Shown here in pieces: positions 35,911-45,282 of a stretch of DNA of 64,000 nt. The notes beneath the pieces were generated by a model. It ran no database searches. It had not been told where the DNA came from and was given only the letters and a program-made list of their open reading frames with translations. Position numbers and translations under genes: made by a program. Source of the stretch: JBBSAT01 sp044223665 (GTDB taxonomy: Bacteria > Myxococcota_A > Polyangia > Polyangiales > Sandaracinaceae); the NCBI GenBank assembly GCA_044223665.1, contig JBGALT010000012.1, positions 25,948 through 89,947 on the forward strand, given 5' to 3'. The stretch's first letter is position 1, and every line of letters starts with the position of its first letter.

Positions 35911-36093
35911 CTAGAGCACCGATTCATTTGAGAGCGTCATGAAATCCGAGCATTTCGCGTCAGGTCCGAGCGCGCCCGGAGTCGCGGAACGAGGCGTACT
36001 CGAAGTACGCCGCAGTGAGCAGCGAGGACGTAAGCCGGAGCTGGCGTGAAAGGCGCTGGATTTCATAGCGATTCAAATGGATCGGTGCTCTAG
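35911..36093. mobile_element. Inverted-repeat element, second family
   Basis: About 183 bp between two genes. The ends are imperfect inverted repeats of about 50 bp: CTAGAGCACCGATTCATTTG...ATGAAATCC on the left and CTAGAGCACCGATCCATTTG...ATGAAATCC read from the right. The middle contains the hairpin GGCGTACT/AGTACGCC. The left end forms the palindrome GGTGCTCTAGAGCACC with flanking sequence. The right end supplies the TAG stop of the kinase gene at 36090. No ORF inside. Related single end at 25217. Confidence 0.72.
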
Positions 36094-37985
36094 AACTGAT
36101 CGCGGAAGCCGTCGCCGTGGCCGGTGGTGGCCGTCGAGGGCGGCGGCGTCTCCTCGTGCGGGTGAGCACCCTCGGCCGGGACTTCGTCTCCCGTGACGCC
36201 GATGTGCTGGACGCCACGACCACGCGAGAGCTCGAAGTGGAAGTTCTGGTCGGAGTCGAAGATCGCCAGCCGCTCGAGCGTGCGGTAGCCGTCGCGCTCC
36301 ACACGGATGTGCACCGGCGTCAGCTGGCGGGGCTGCATCGCGTCCATCGGATTGGGGAACTCGACGTCCTCGATCGTGATGCGGGAGTCGATCGGCATCA
36401 CCGAGATCCGCACCCGGACCTCGGTGGGCGTCGGCACCGCCACGAGGGTGGTCGGCGGCGCAGCGACGGTCGTGGTGGGCGGCGGCAGCGCCACGCTCGT
36501 CGGTGGCGCGCTCACGGTCGTCGATGCGGGAGCCGATCCGCCACCCGCGATCGCCCAGCCGACGCCGATCGCGATCACGACGAGCGCGGCGACGGCGACG
36601 ATGACGAGGGTCGTGTTGTTCTTGGCCGGAATCGGCGCGACCGCGTCGTCGCGATCCCCGTCGGCCTCGTCCCTCAGGACGGAACCGAGCTCCTTGGTGC
36701 GCTCCGGCTTCTCGCGCCGAGCGACCGATCCGATCTCGGCCGTTCGGGCTGCCGTTCGCGCGGCCGGCGGCTCCGAGACCGGGCTTGCCGAGACCGGGCT
36801 TGCCGAGACCGGGCTTGCCGACGGAGCGCCCGCCGGCGGAGCGCTGCTCGCCGCCTTCGGCGCCGGCGTGTCGGACGAGCCGTGCACACGCGTGGCCTGC
36901 GGGCTCGCATGCGAGCTGCGCACGCCCGATCCGGCAGCGCCCGGCGGCGCGTCGCTGGCTCGCTTTCCGCGCACGAGCGTGCCGCTCGCCCGATCGGGCT
37001 CTCCGCGTAGCTCTTCGGGGGCCAGCTCGGGCGCGCGATCGACGTCGGCGAACTGGGCGAGCGCCGACTCGAGCTCACGCATCGAGCCCATGCGCGTGGC
37101 GACCGGCTTCTCCAGACAACGCATGATGATCGCGTTGAGCGGCTCGGGAATGTCCTTGCGCCACTTCGTGATCGGGTCGGGCTCCGATCCCACGATTCGC
37201 ATCAAGAGCATCGGATAGCTGTCGGCCTCGAAGGGCCGGCGGCCCGCGAGCATCTCGTAGATGATGACGCCCATCGCCCAGATGTCGGTCCGGGCGTCGA
37301 CGTCGCGCAGGCCCTGGGCCTGCTCGGGCGACATGTACGAGGGCGTGCCGATCGCCATCCCGGTGCGCGTGAGACCGCGATCCTTGCGATCGCTCGAGTG
37401 CATCTTGCTGATGCCGAAGTCGAGCACCTTCACGAAGTCGGGGTCGTGGCCCCGGCGCGTGAGGAAGACGTTCTCGGGCTTGAGGTCACGGTGGACGATG
37501 CCCTTCTCGTGGGCGGCCCCGAGCGCGTCGCAGACCTGGCGCGCGATGTGGACGGCGCGCGGGATGCGCATCGGCCCGTCGTCGTCGATGAGCCCGTTGA
37601 GCGTGGTGCCCTGCAGGTACTCCATCACGAGGAAGGGGGCGCCATCCGGCAGATCGCCCATGTCGGTCACGTCGACGATGTGCTCGTTGCCGATGGCCGT
37701 CGCGGCGCGGGCCTCGCGCTTGAATCGCTCGACGAGGTCGCGGTCCCGCGTGTACTCGCGGTGTAGGCACTTGAGCGCGACCTTCTTGCCGATGAGCTCG
37801 TGCTCGGCCTCGTAGACCCCGCCCATGCCGCCGGCGCCGAGCGTGCGCACGATCTTGTAGCGACCGCCGACCACGAGGCCGACGCGCTCGGCGAGCATCG
37901 CTCGCTCTGCTTCCTCTTGCTCGCGCTCCCAGTCCTCTTCGGAGGCGCCGCCTTCGGGGGCGTTCTTCTGCGGCTCGGCTGTCAC
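36090..37985 (-). CDS. Membrane Ser/Thr protein kinase, PknB layout
   Basis: 631 residues, GTG start; TACGCT ends 8 nt upstream. N-terminal kinase domain (about 40-300: LGAGGMGGVYEA, VALKCL, HRDLKPEN, LDFGISKM, YMSPEQAQ), a low-complexity linker with SASPV repeats encoded by 15-bp tandem repeats near 36772-36818, a membrane segment (about 462-485) and an extracytoplasmic PEGA-like domain (about 525-600). The TAG stop lies in the second-family repeat element, so the final residues (FRDQF) may derive from insertion next to it. Confidence 0.92.
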   Translation of the reverse strand: MTAEPQKNAPEGGASEEDWEREQEEAERAMLAERVGLVVGGRYKIVRTLGAGGMGGVYEAEHELIGKKVALKCLHREYTRDRDLVERFKREARAATAIGNEHIVDVTDMGDLPDGAPFLVMEYLQGTTLNGLIDDDGPMRIPRAVHIARQVCDALGAAHEKGIVHRDLKPENVFLTRRGHDPDFVKVLDFGISKMHSSDRKDRGLTRTGMAIGTPSYMSPEQAQGLRDVDARTDIWAMGVIIYEMLAGRRPFEADSYPMLLMRIVGSEPDPITKWRKDIPEPLNAIIMRCLEKPVATRMGSMRELESALAQFADVDRAPELAPEELRGEPDRASGTLVRGKRASDAPPGAAGSGVRSSHASPQATRVHGSSDTPAPKAASSAPPAGAPSASPVSASPVSASPVSEPPAARTAARTAEIGSVARREKPERTKELGSVLRDEADGDRDDAVAPIPAKNNTTLVIVAVAALVVIAIGVGWAIAGGGSAPASTTVSAPPTSVALPPPTTTVAAPPTTLVAVPTPTEVRVRISVMPIDSRITIEDVEFPNPMDAMQPRQLTPVHIRVERDGYRTLERLAIFDSDQNFHFELSRGRGVQHIGVTGDEVPAEGAHPHEETPPPSTATTGHGDGFRDQF

Positions 37986-38076
37986 CGACGGGGAGCGTAC
38001 CAGAAGCCCGCCGCTTTGGGGCTCGTGTACGTCGGCCGCCTTCGGCCGTCCGGTGTCTCTGAAATACGGACGGTGA

Positions 38077-38105
38077 TTGACAATCTCGCGATTTCGAGGT
38101 TAACG
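38077..38105 (+). promoter_or_regulatory. Candidate sigma-70-type promoter for the basic DNA-binding protein
   Basis: A perfect TTGACA (38077-38082) is followed after 17 bp by TTAACG (38100-38105), inside a locally AT-rich patch that stands out from the surrounding GC. The -10 match is weak. The gene starts 39 bp further at GTG 38145 with GGAGG at 38134-38138. Confidence 0.45.
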
Positions 38106-38144
38106 ACGGCACTCGTTGGCGGGACGAGCCCATGGAGGTCCCTA

Positions 38145-38540
38145 GTGTCGAACACCCAGTCTGAGATTTCACAGCGCGTTCAGGCCTTCGCGACGGAGCT
38201 CGAAGAGCTCGTGCGCAAGGCCGCCATGGAAGCCGTCGCCGCGGCGCTCGGTGTCCCGGCCGTGAAGGCCGCGAGCCGTGGGCGCGCGGCGCCCGCCGCC
38301 CGCGCTGCCGCCGCCCCGCGCGCGCGCAAGGGCGGAAAGCGCCCCCCGGCCGAGCTCGCCGCGATGGTCGACAAGACGCGCGACTGGGTGAAGGCGAACC
38401 CCGGCCAGGGCGTCGAGGCGATGGCCCGCGCGCTCGGCGTGCAGACGAAGGAGCTCGCGCTCCCGATCGTCAAGCTGCTGAAGAGCAAGGCGATCAAGAA
38501 GCGCGGCCAGAAGCGCGCCACGAAGTACTACCCGGGCTGA
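38145..38540 (+). CDS. Small basic DNA-binding protein (histone-like linker plus winged helix)
   Basis: 131 residues from GTG 38145 with an excellent GGAGG. N-terminal helix (VQAFATELEELVRKAAMEAV), an Ala/Arg/Lys-rich middle (about 40-65) reminiscent of histone H1-like tails, and a C-terminal helix-turn-helix/winged-helix region (NPGQGVEAMARALGVQTKEL...KRGQKRATKYYPG). Probably a nucleoid-associated protein; specific role unknown. Strong promoter-like and terminator-like flanks suggest abundant monocistronic expression. Confidence 0.75.
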   Translation: MSNTQSEISQRVQAFATELEELVRKAAMEAVAAALGVPAVKAASRGRAAPAARAAAAPRARKGGKRPPAELAAMVDKTRDWVKANPGQGVEAMARALGVQTKELALPIVKLLKSKAIKKRGQKRATKYYPG

Positions 38541-38593
38541 GACGGTGACAGGAAACCTGTCGCCCTCTCTCGCGGAGCGATACGAGGGGGAGG

Positions 38594-38639
38594 CTCCATC
38601 GGGATTCACTCCCGATGGAGGGGGCCGCGTATCGGCCCC
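38594..38639 (+). terminator. Tandem hairpins after the DNA-binding protein gene
   Basis: Perfect 11-bp stem CTCCATCGGGA / TCCCGATGGAG with a 5-nt loop (38594-38620), directly followed by GGGGCCG/CGGCCCC with loop CGTAT (38621-38639). The second hairpin is nearly the same as that at 21754-21772. Confidence 0.7.
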
Positions 38640-38764
38640 CGAGGACTGAGCGCCCGAGGGCCTTCCCTCCACGACGCGCGGCCTGCTGCGAGCGAGCCTG
38701 GCCTCCGTGGCCCGGCCGCCGTGGCCTGCTCGGGGGTCGCGCGACGTGGTAGATCGGCGGCGCC

Positions 38765-40339
<1,575 letters not shown>

Positions 40340-40502
40340 CGGAGTGCGAGGACGAGCCCTGGGCGGATGCGATCCCGAGCCGGGCACGTCCCCAGGTCGA
40401 GACCGATCGGGCCCGCGCATGGTCGCGCCGTCAGCCGAGGCCGAGCACGCGGCGAAACCGCGGGGTCGGCCGTACGCCGAGCGCGAGGACGCACCGCAGC
40501 AG

Positions 40503-40580
40503 CCTTGGGGCCGTGAGGAGCGACCGGAGCGCTCGGTGGCGGATCACGGCCGGGATCACGGCGCGTGGCCGCTGCTCAGG
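40503..40580 (+). repeat. Degenerate remnant of the dispersed palindromic element
   Basis: CCTTGGGGCCGTGAG, CGACCG, GGTGGCG, GGCCGGGATC and GGCGCGTGGCCGCT occur in the same order and spacing as the right half of copies A-D, but the CTTG-loop hairpin is missing and neither terminal repeat is recognisable. Some left-half similarity (GGTCGAGACC, GCATGGTCGCG) lies around 40398-40430. Same orientation as the intact copies. Confidence 0.5.
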
Positions 40581-40607
40581 ATAGGGTCCGCCTCGGGACG
40601 AACCTCG

Positions 40608-41051
40608 GTGGCCTCGCTCCTCGTCTGTGTCGCGCTCGGAGCGCTCGCGGCGCCCGTGCGCGCCCAGGAGGCGCCGCTCCCCGCCGCCATGCAGGTCGCC
40701 TGGGCGGACCGAGCCCCTCGCGTCGACGACGCGAGCGCGCAGGTCGTGACCGTCGCGCTCGGTCTCGGCGATGCGCACGGTGGGCCGCTGGCCGCGCGCC
40801 GGCTCTGGGCGCGACGCGACGCGGAGGCCCGCGCCCGGGCCGCGTTGCACACCTGGGTCGATCACGCGATCGAGCGGGCCGGCCTCGATGCCGCGCGGGT
40901 CGCCGCGCTGCACCAGGCCGTGGACGCCCATGCCGCCGTGGCCGCCATCCGCGCTCGGGTGGATGGGTCGGCGTGCGTCGAGCTGCACTTGCCGGTCTCG
41001 GCGCTCGCGGCCGTGACGGGCGGCGCGCGGGGGCTACCATGGTCGCCGTAG
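40608..41051 (+). CDS. Small secreted hypothetical protein
   Basis: 147 residues if started at GTG 40608, giving a signal-like LLVCVALGALAAPVRAQ. The frame is open from 40344, but that upstream part covers the element remnant and looks non-coding. The signal n-region is short of positive charge with this start, so the true start is uncertain. The mature part is Ala-rich and helical. Function unknown. Confidence 0.5.
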   Translation: MASLLVCVALGALAAPVRAQEAPLPAAMQVAWADRAPRVDDASAQVVTVALGLGDAHGGPLAARRLWARRDAEARARAALHTWVDHAIERAGLDAARVAALHQAVDAHAAVAAIRARVDGSACVELHLPVSALAAVTGGARGLPWSP

Positions 41052-41065
41052 TGCGTGCGCTCGAG

Positions 41066-41374
41066 ATGAAACGTCGCCTCTTCGTGATCTCCGCGCTCTG
41101 CGCGCTCGCTGCGGCGGGCTGCGGAGCGGCCGCGCCCGACACCGCGGCGCGCGCCACGATCCGCTTCGAGATCGAGCCCGAGACGGCGCGCGTCTACACC
41201 GAAGACCGCTTCGTCGGCTCGGCGCGCGTGCTCGCGGCGCGACCGCCGTCGTTCCGCACCGGCGCGCGCCAGATCACGATCACCGCCGACGGGTACTTCC
41301 CGGTCGACCTCGATCTCGATCTCGCGCCCGGGACGACCCAGGTGCGCGTGAGCATGCGGCCGATCCCGCGCTGA
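41066..41374 (+). CDS. Small PEGA-like lipoprotein
   Basis: 102 residues. MKRR, hydrophobic core and lipobox AAAGC, then a short PEGA-like beta domain (ATIRFEIEPETARVYTEDRF, TADGYFPVDLDLDLAPGT). Starts 14 bp after the previous stop, probably co-transcribed. Confidence 0.75.
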   Translation: MKRRLFVISALCALAAAGCGAAAPDTAARATIRFEIEPETARVYTEDRFVGSARVLAARPPSFRTGARQITITADGYFPVDLDLDLAPGTTQVRVSMRPIPR

Positions 41375-41421
41375 TCGACCCAAGAGCTTCGCGCGACCGG
41401 ACCTGCGCCCGGACCGGAGTG

Positions 41422-41928
41422 TCAGCGCAGCGTGACGTGCGCGGGCGCCGACTGCCGCAGGCCCATCTCGCTCGAGGCCTGGACCACGAACGCGGAGCGC
41501 GCGATGGGCTCGACGTCGACCGGCGCCCGCACGCGCAAGGTCGTGACCTCGTCTCCCGCGCGGGCCTCGCGCGCCTGGCACTGGAGCGGATCGGGGAGCC
41601 CTGCGAGCTCGATCAGCACCGGCTCCGCGAACCCGCCGCGCCGGACGATGCGAACCCCGAGGGGCACCGTTCCGCCCGGCGAGACCACGAGATCGGGGTC
41701 GACCAGCTCCATCGTGAAGGTCGGCGGGCCGTCGTCGTGCGTCGAAGCATCCATGCGCGGGATCGACGCGTCGAGCGGCGTCGCGGCATCGTAGCCGGCC
41801 GAGACGGCGGTGTCTTCGGGAAGAGTCCCGTCGCGCGCTCCGCCGGGCGGCGCGGCGGCGGCGCAGCTGGTGAGCGAAACGACGGCGAGGAGTCCGACGA
41901 GGGCGTGAGGGAGGCGTGTGGGTCTCAT
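41422..41928 (-). CDS. Small lipoprotein
   Basis: 168 residues, lipobox LTSC. Asp/Pro linker and then a single Ig-like beta domain (about 70-168: DLVVSPGGTVPLGVRIVRRG). Function unknown. Confidence 0.72.
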   Translation of the reverse strand: MRPTRLPHALVGLLAVVSLTSCAAAAPPGGARDGTLPEDTAVSAGYDAATPLDASIPRMDASTHDDGPPTFTMELVDPDLVVSPGGTVPLGVRIVRRGGFAEPVLIELAGLPDPLQCQAREARAGDEVTTLRVRAPVDVEPIARSAFVVQASSEMGLRQSAPAHVTLR

Positions 41929-41997
41929 GCCTCCCTTGTCGGCGCGACGAGCACCAGCGTTGCCGGCGTGCTCGGCCCTCCGCGGGCGGCGCGTCGG

Positions 41998-42870
41998 TCA
42001 CCCCGGGCGCTCGTCGCCCTCGTCGTCGTCGCTCGATCGCTCGCCGCCCGCCTGCGCGACGAGGCGCAGGAAGGCGGGATCACCGACGCGCGAGAGGTGG
42101 GCCTGTGGCCGGCCGTGCCGGAGAGCGACGAGCTCGGCGACGATCGCGAGACCGATCTCGGCGGGCGTGACGGCCCCGAGATCGAGCCCCACCGGCGCAT
42201 ACACGCGATCGAGCGGAGGCAGGCCCGCGCGCCGGTCGATGCGCGCGAGGATCTTGAGGATCTTGCGCTGGCTGCCGATGAGGCCGAGGTAGCGATGCGG
42301 CGCGCGCGCATAGGCGTCGAGCGCCTCTTCGTCGAGGCGATGGTCGTGCGTCGTGACGAGCACGTGGTCGTGCTCGGTGGGCTGCACCGAAGCGAGCGAC
42401 TCTCTCGGCGTCGCGAGGACGCGCTCGCAGTCACCGAAGCGCGCCGGGTCGTTCAGCTCCTCGCGCTCGTCGACGACCCACACGCGGAAGCCGACCTGCG
42501 TGGCGAAGCCGGCCACGGCCGCGCCCACGTGCCCGGCGCCCACCACGATCAGGCGCGGCACGGTCTCGATCGGCTCCACGAACACCTCCATGCGGCCTCC
42601 ACAGCACATTCCGAGATCGCGCGCGAGATCGCGAGCCAGGACGCTCGGGCGGCCGCTCACGATGCACGCGCGGAGCGCCTCGACCACGGCGTGCTCGATC
42701 GCCCCGCCGCCCACGGTGCCGACGAGCGCCCCGTCGGGCATGAGCAAGAGCCGGGCGCCGGGCACCTGCGGGGTCGAGCCGCCGGTGCGGATCACCGTCG
42801 CGAGCGCGCCGCGGCCGCCGCCGTGGACGATCGCCGAGAGGCCCCGGAGGATCTCCGGGCCGGGGGTCAA
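41998..42870 (-). CDS. xdhC: XdhC-family molybdenum-cofactor protein
   Basis: 290 residues. N-terminal XdhC/CoxI domain (GSTPQVPGARLLLMPDG, GTVGGGAIEHAVV, CCGGRMEVFVEPI) and C-terminal Rossmann domain (IVVGAGHVGAAVAGFA, YLGLIGSQRK). Family proteins deliver sulfurated Moco to xanthine dehydrogenase. No xdhAB is in the window; the urate operon would be its natural partner pathway. TTG start overlaps the upstream stop (TTGA). Confidence 0.9.
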   Translation of the reverse strand: MTPGPEILRGLSAIVHGGGRGALATVIRTGGSTPQVPGARLLLMPDGALVGTVGGGAIEHAVVEALRACIVSGRPSVLARDLARDLGMCCGGRMEVFVEPIETVPRLIVVGAGHVGAAVAGFATQVGFRVWVVDEREELNDPARFGDCERVLATPRESLASVQPTEHDHVLVTTHDHRLDEEALDAYARAPHRYLGLIGSQRKILKILARIDRRAGLPPLDRVYAPVGLDLGAVTPAEIGLAIVAELVALRHGRPQAHLSRVGDPAFLRLVAQAGGERSSDDDEGDERPG

Positions 42871-43331
42871 CCGCGCTTGCTCCGGCCGAGCAGGAACGCG
42901 AGGATCCCGGCCGTCATCACGCCGATCACGACCCAGCGGAAGTTGCGGGTGCGATTGCGAGACGCGCGGATCTCCGGATCTTCGCCGTACTCGGCCTCTT
43001 GGCCAGGGATGCCGAGCCGCTGCCCGCGCTGGATGTCGCCCCGCCCTCCGTGGGGAGTGGCGCCCGGCGCCGTCGGCGCGGCCTCGGGCGTGGTGGTCTG
43101 TTGGCTGCCGTGCGCCGCGCCCCCCTCACCATCGGCGCTCGAGGTCGTCGCGAGGCCGCTCACGACTTGATGGGCGCCCCCCGTCCGCTCGCGCCCTTGG
43201 CTGCCGAAGATGCGCCACGCGAGGAAGCACACCACGCAGATCAGCAGCATGATGATGACGTACTCGGAGGCACTGAGGCCGCCCTCGTCGTGGAACAGCG
43301 AGCGGCGCGCGGGTCGGCTCCGGGTCTTCAT
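42867..43331 (-). CDS. Flp-pilin-like membrane protein
   Basis: 154 residues. The N-terminal region resembles Flp/Fap pilins (DEGGLSASEYVIIMLLICVV) with a positively charged leader, but the protein continues through a Gly/Pro-rich linker (about 50-105) to a second C-terminal membrane segment (WVVIGVMTAGILAFLLG). Pilins normally have only the first, so assembly into a pilus is doubtful. Overlaps xdhC by 4 bp. Confidence 0.7.
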   Translation of the reverse strand: MKTRSRPARRSLFHDEGGLSASEYVIIMLLICVVCFLAWRIFGSQGRERTGGAHQVVSGLATTSSADGEGGAAHGSQQTTTPEAAPTAPGATPHGGRGDIQRGQRLGIPGQEAEYGEDPEIRASRNRTRNFRWVVIGVMTAGILAFLLGRSKRG

Positions 43332-43458
43332 GCGCGAGCGATCGCGAGCCTATCAGCTCCAGGGCGCTGGCGCCGTCTCGGCGCGCCCTGCACCAGCGCC
43401 CCAGCCGACTCGGCACTTCTTCGCGTCGGCGCGCGCGCTCTCCTATGATGTTCGAGCT

Positions 43459-43962
43459 GTGTACGACTGGGTGAACGGACGACCGACGGTCCTCGTCCGC
43501 GCCGCCGACCTGGCCACGTGGCCAGGAGATGGGGTGCGCCCGGACCCCGCCCATTGGGCGGCCATCCGCATGTTCCGCCAGCAGCCGGTTCTCGTGCTGC
43601 GAGACCCCGAGCTGACGGCCGCCGTGCCGCTGGAGCTGGGCGGCGTGATGTTCGTGACCGCCGTCTATTGCGACGGCGATGCGGCGGTGACGGCCCACCT
43701 CGACGCGCTGCCGGTGGCCGGGTGGGAGCTGCTCGGGGAGAAGTTCGTGTCGGACGGGGGCGACTACGCCCTCTTCGATGGCGGGCTCTCCGCGGCCCAG
43801 CTGGCCGATCCGGCCCTCGAGCAGGTGATTCACGAGCAGCACGGCGGCGTCGTCACCGTCCAGCTGGCCGCCGGATCCTACGACGTGGAGACGCTGGGGC
43901 CCTTCCGCCCGGACAACCGCACCGAGCTCTGGCTGACCCGCTTGATTCGAACGGCAGGTTGA
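43459..43962 (+). CDS. Conserved hypothetical soluble protein
   Basis: 167 residues from GTG 43459. TATGAT (43444-43449) ends only 9 nt before the GTG and there is no ribosome site, so a near-leaderless transcript is likely. Mixed alpha/beta, no signal, no Cys cluster. I do not recognise the family. Followed 16 bp later by the zinc-ribbon membrane protein. Confidence 0.65.
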   Translation: MYDWVNGRPTVLVRAADLATWPGDGVRPDPAHWAAIRMFRQQPVLVLRDPELTAAVPLELGGVMFVTAVYCDGDAAVTAHLDALPVAGWELLGEKFVSDGGDYALFDGGLSAAQLADPALEQVIHEQHGGVVTVQLAAGSYDVETLGPFRPDNRTELWLTRLIRTAG

Positions 43963-43978
43963 CGCACAACGCCGGCCC

Positions 43979-44914
43979 GTGGCGGACGACGACGACGACG
44001 ACGAGCCGGAGTCCCCTCTCGACGGGGCGAACTGCTCGGTGCACGGAGACCATCCGGCTTTCCGCGTGTGCCCCTCGTGCCGGCGCAACGTGTGCCTCTC
44101 GTGCTGGCATCCGTCGCTGACGCGCTGCCACGCGTGCCTCGTCCGCGACGCCGACCAGATGCCGCCCATCCCCTGGGAGGATCCGAGCCGCAACGTCGTC
44201 TCGCGCTTCGTGGGGACGCTGCTCTCGGCCTTCTCCCCGGAGTCGAGCGGCGCCTCGCTCGCGCGCGAGTCGAGCCGGCGAGGCATCGGCTTCGCCATCC
44301 TCTCGTTCCTGCCGCTCGCCGTCGCGTCGGGCATCATCCCGTACACGCGAACGTTGCTCTTCTCGCCCGGGCTCGGGATCGAGGTGGTCCAAGGCGCGAC
44401 GCGAGAGCAGATCCAGATCGACGTCGCGGTCGCGGCGGCGACCGGGCTCGGCGTCTCGCTGGCGCTCCTCTTGGCGGTCGCCCTGCCCTACGTGAGCCTC
44501 TCGCGCGCCTACGCCGATCGCGGGATGCCCAGCGCACCTCTGCGCATCGTGATGTACCGCGCGTGGCTGCTGCCGCTCTTTCTCGGGCTCTGGCACAGCC
44601 TATTCTGGATCGCGCCCGCCCCGACCAGCGCGATCTCGGCGCTCGCGCTGCAGCTGCCGGCCGTGCTCGCGGTCCTCCTGCTCCTCGCCTCGCTCCGGAG
44701 CACCGCGCGGATGGGCTCGGGGGCCGGGCCGCTCTCCACCACCGCCATCGTGCTGGTGCCGCTCGTCTTGATGATGGTCGTGCTGATGATGCTGCAGCCG
44801 CTCGCGCCGACCCCCGAAGACCTGGGGCTGCCCGCGCCGGCGCCGACGCTCGGCGCGCCGCCACCGCCCTCGAGCGCACCGAGCGCGGTGCCCAGCGACT
44901 CCGGCGTGATCTGA
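43979..44914 (+). CDS. Membrane protein with N-terminal zinc-binding module
   Basis: 311 residues, GTG start. An acidic N-terminus (DDDDDDEPE) leads into a B-box-like Cys/His module (CSVHGDH...CPSCRRNVCLSCW...RCHACL), followed by about five membrane segments similar to a Yip1-type arrangement, and a Pro/Ala tail. Probably a cytosolic zinc-binding sensor or interaction module tethered to the membrane. Element copy C begins 22 bp after the stop. Confidence 0.75.
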   Translation: MADDDDDDEPESPLDGANCSVHGDHPAFRVCPSCRRNVCLSCWHPSLTRCHACLVRDADQMPPIPWEDPSRNVVSRFVGTLLSAFSPESSGASLARESSRRGIGFAILSFLPLAVASGIIPYTRTLLFSPGLGIEVVQGATREQIQIDVAVAAATGLGVSLALLLAVALPYVSLSRAYADRGMPSAPLRIVMYRAWLLPLFLGLWHSLFWIAPAPTSAISALALQLPAVLAVLLLLASLRSTARMGSGAGPLSTTAIVLVPLVLMMVVLMMLQPLAPTPEDLGLPAPAPTLGAPPPPSSAPSAVPSDSGVI

Positions 44915-44936
44915 TCGACGACGCCGCTCGGGACGG

Positions 44937-45220
44937 GGTGTGATCCAACGCGGTGGTGAAGTCTTGCGACGAGACTGCTGCGCAGAACGGTCGACGCCTC
45001 ATGCATGTCGCGTCGCGAGACCGGCCTTCAGGCGTCGCCTGGCGGCGGGGCCTATAGCCAATTGGCCATAGGCCTCGCCTTCCCGAGGACGAAGCGGAAC
45101 GGCCTCGAGGCCGTGAGCACCGACCGCAGGGGGAGGTGGCGAGCGTCCGAGCTTGCTCGGACGCGGCATCAAGGCCGGGATCGCGGCGCGTCGCCGCTGA
45201 GCACCGCCAGCGATCACACC
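44937..45220 (+). mobile_element. Dispersed palindromic element, copy C
   Basis: 284 bp, GGTGTGATC...GATCACACC. Flanks GCTCGGGACGG (44926-44936) and CCTCGGGACGC (45221-45231) match at 9 of 11 positions, so the duplication has begun to decay or was imperfect. Subterminal pair GCGGTG/CACCGC as in copy A. The central palindrome has one mismatch (GGCCATAGG). The hairpin CGGCC-TCGA-GGCCG keeps its stem but has a changed loop compared with other copies. Confidence 0.85.
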
Positions 45221-45223
45221 CCT

Positions 45224-45279
45224 CGGGACGCTCGTCCCGGCGCTCGGTCCTCGAGGCGGCGTACCGTCGGTACGCCTCG
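45224..45279 (-). terminator. Hairpins downstream of the acyltransferase operon
   Basis: CGGGACG-CT-CGTCCCG (45224-45239) and a second stem GCGTACC-GTC-GGTACGC extended by CGAG/CTCG (45252-45279), ending 4 bp before the stop of the minus-strand gene at 45283. The first stem includes the right flanking repeat of element C. Confidence 0.6.
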
Positions 45280-45282
45280 TTC

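Noticed and set aside
36772..36818. 15-bp tandem repeats
   Set aside because: In-frame low-complexity SASPV linker of the kinase, not a regulatory array.
40344..40607. N-terminal extension of the small secreted protein from ATG 40344
   Set aside because: It covers the degraded element copy, lacks a signal at its N-terminus and would bury the real signal sequence.
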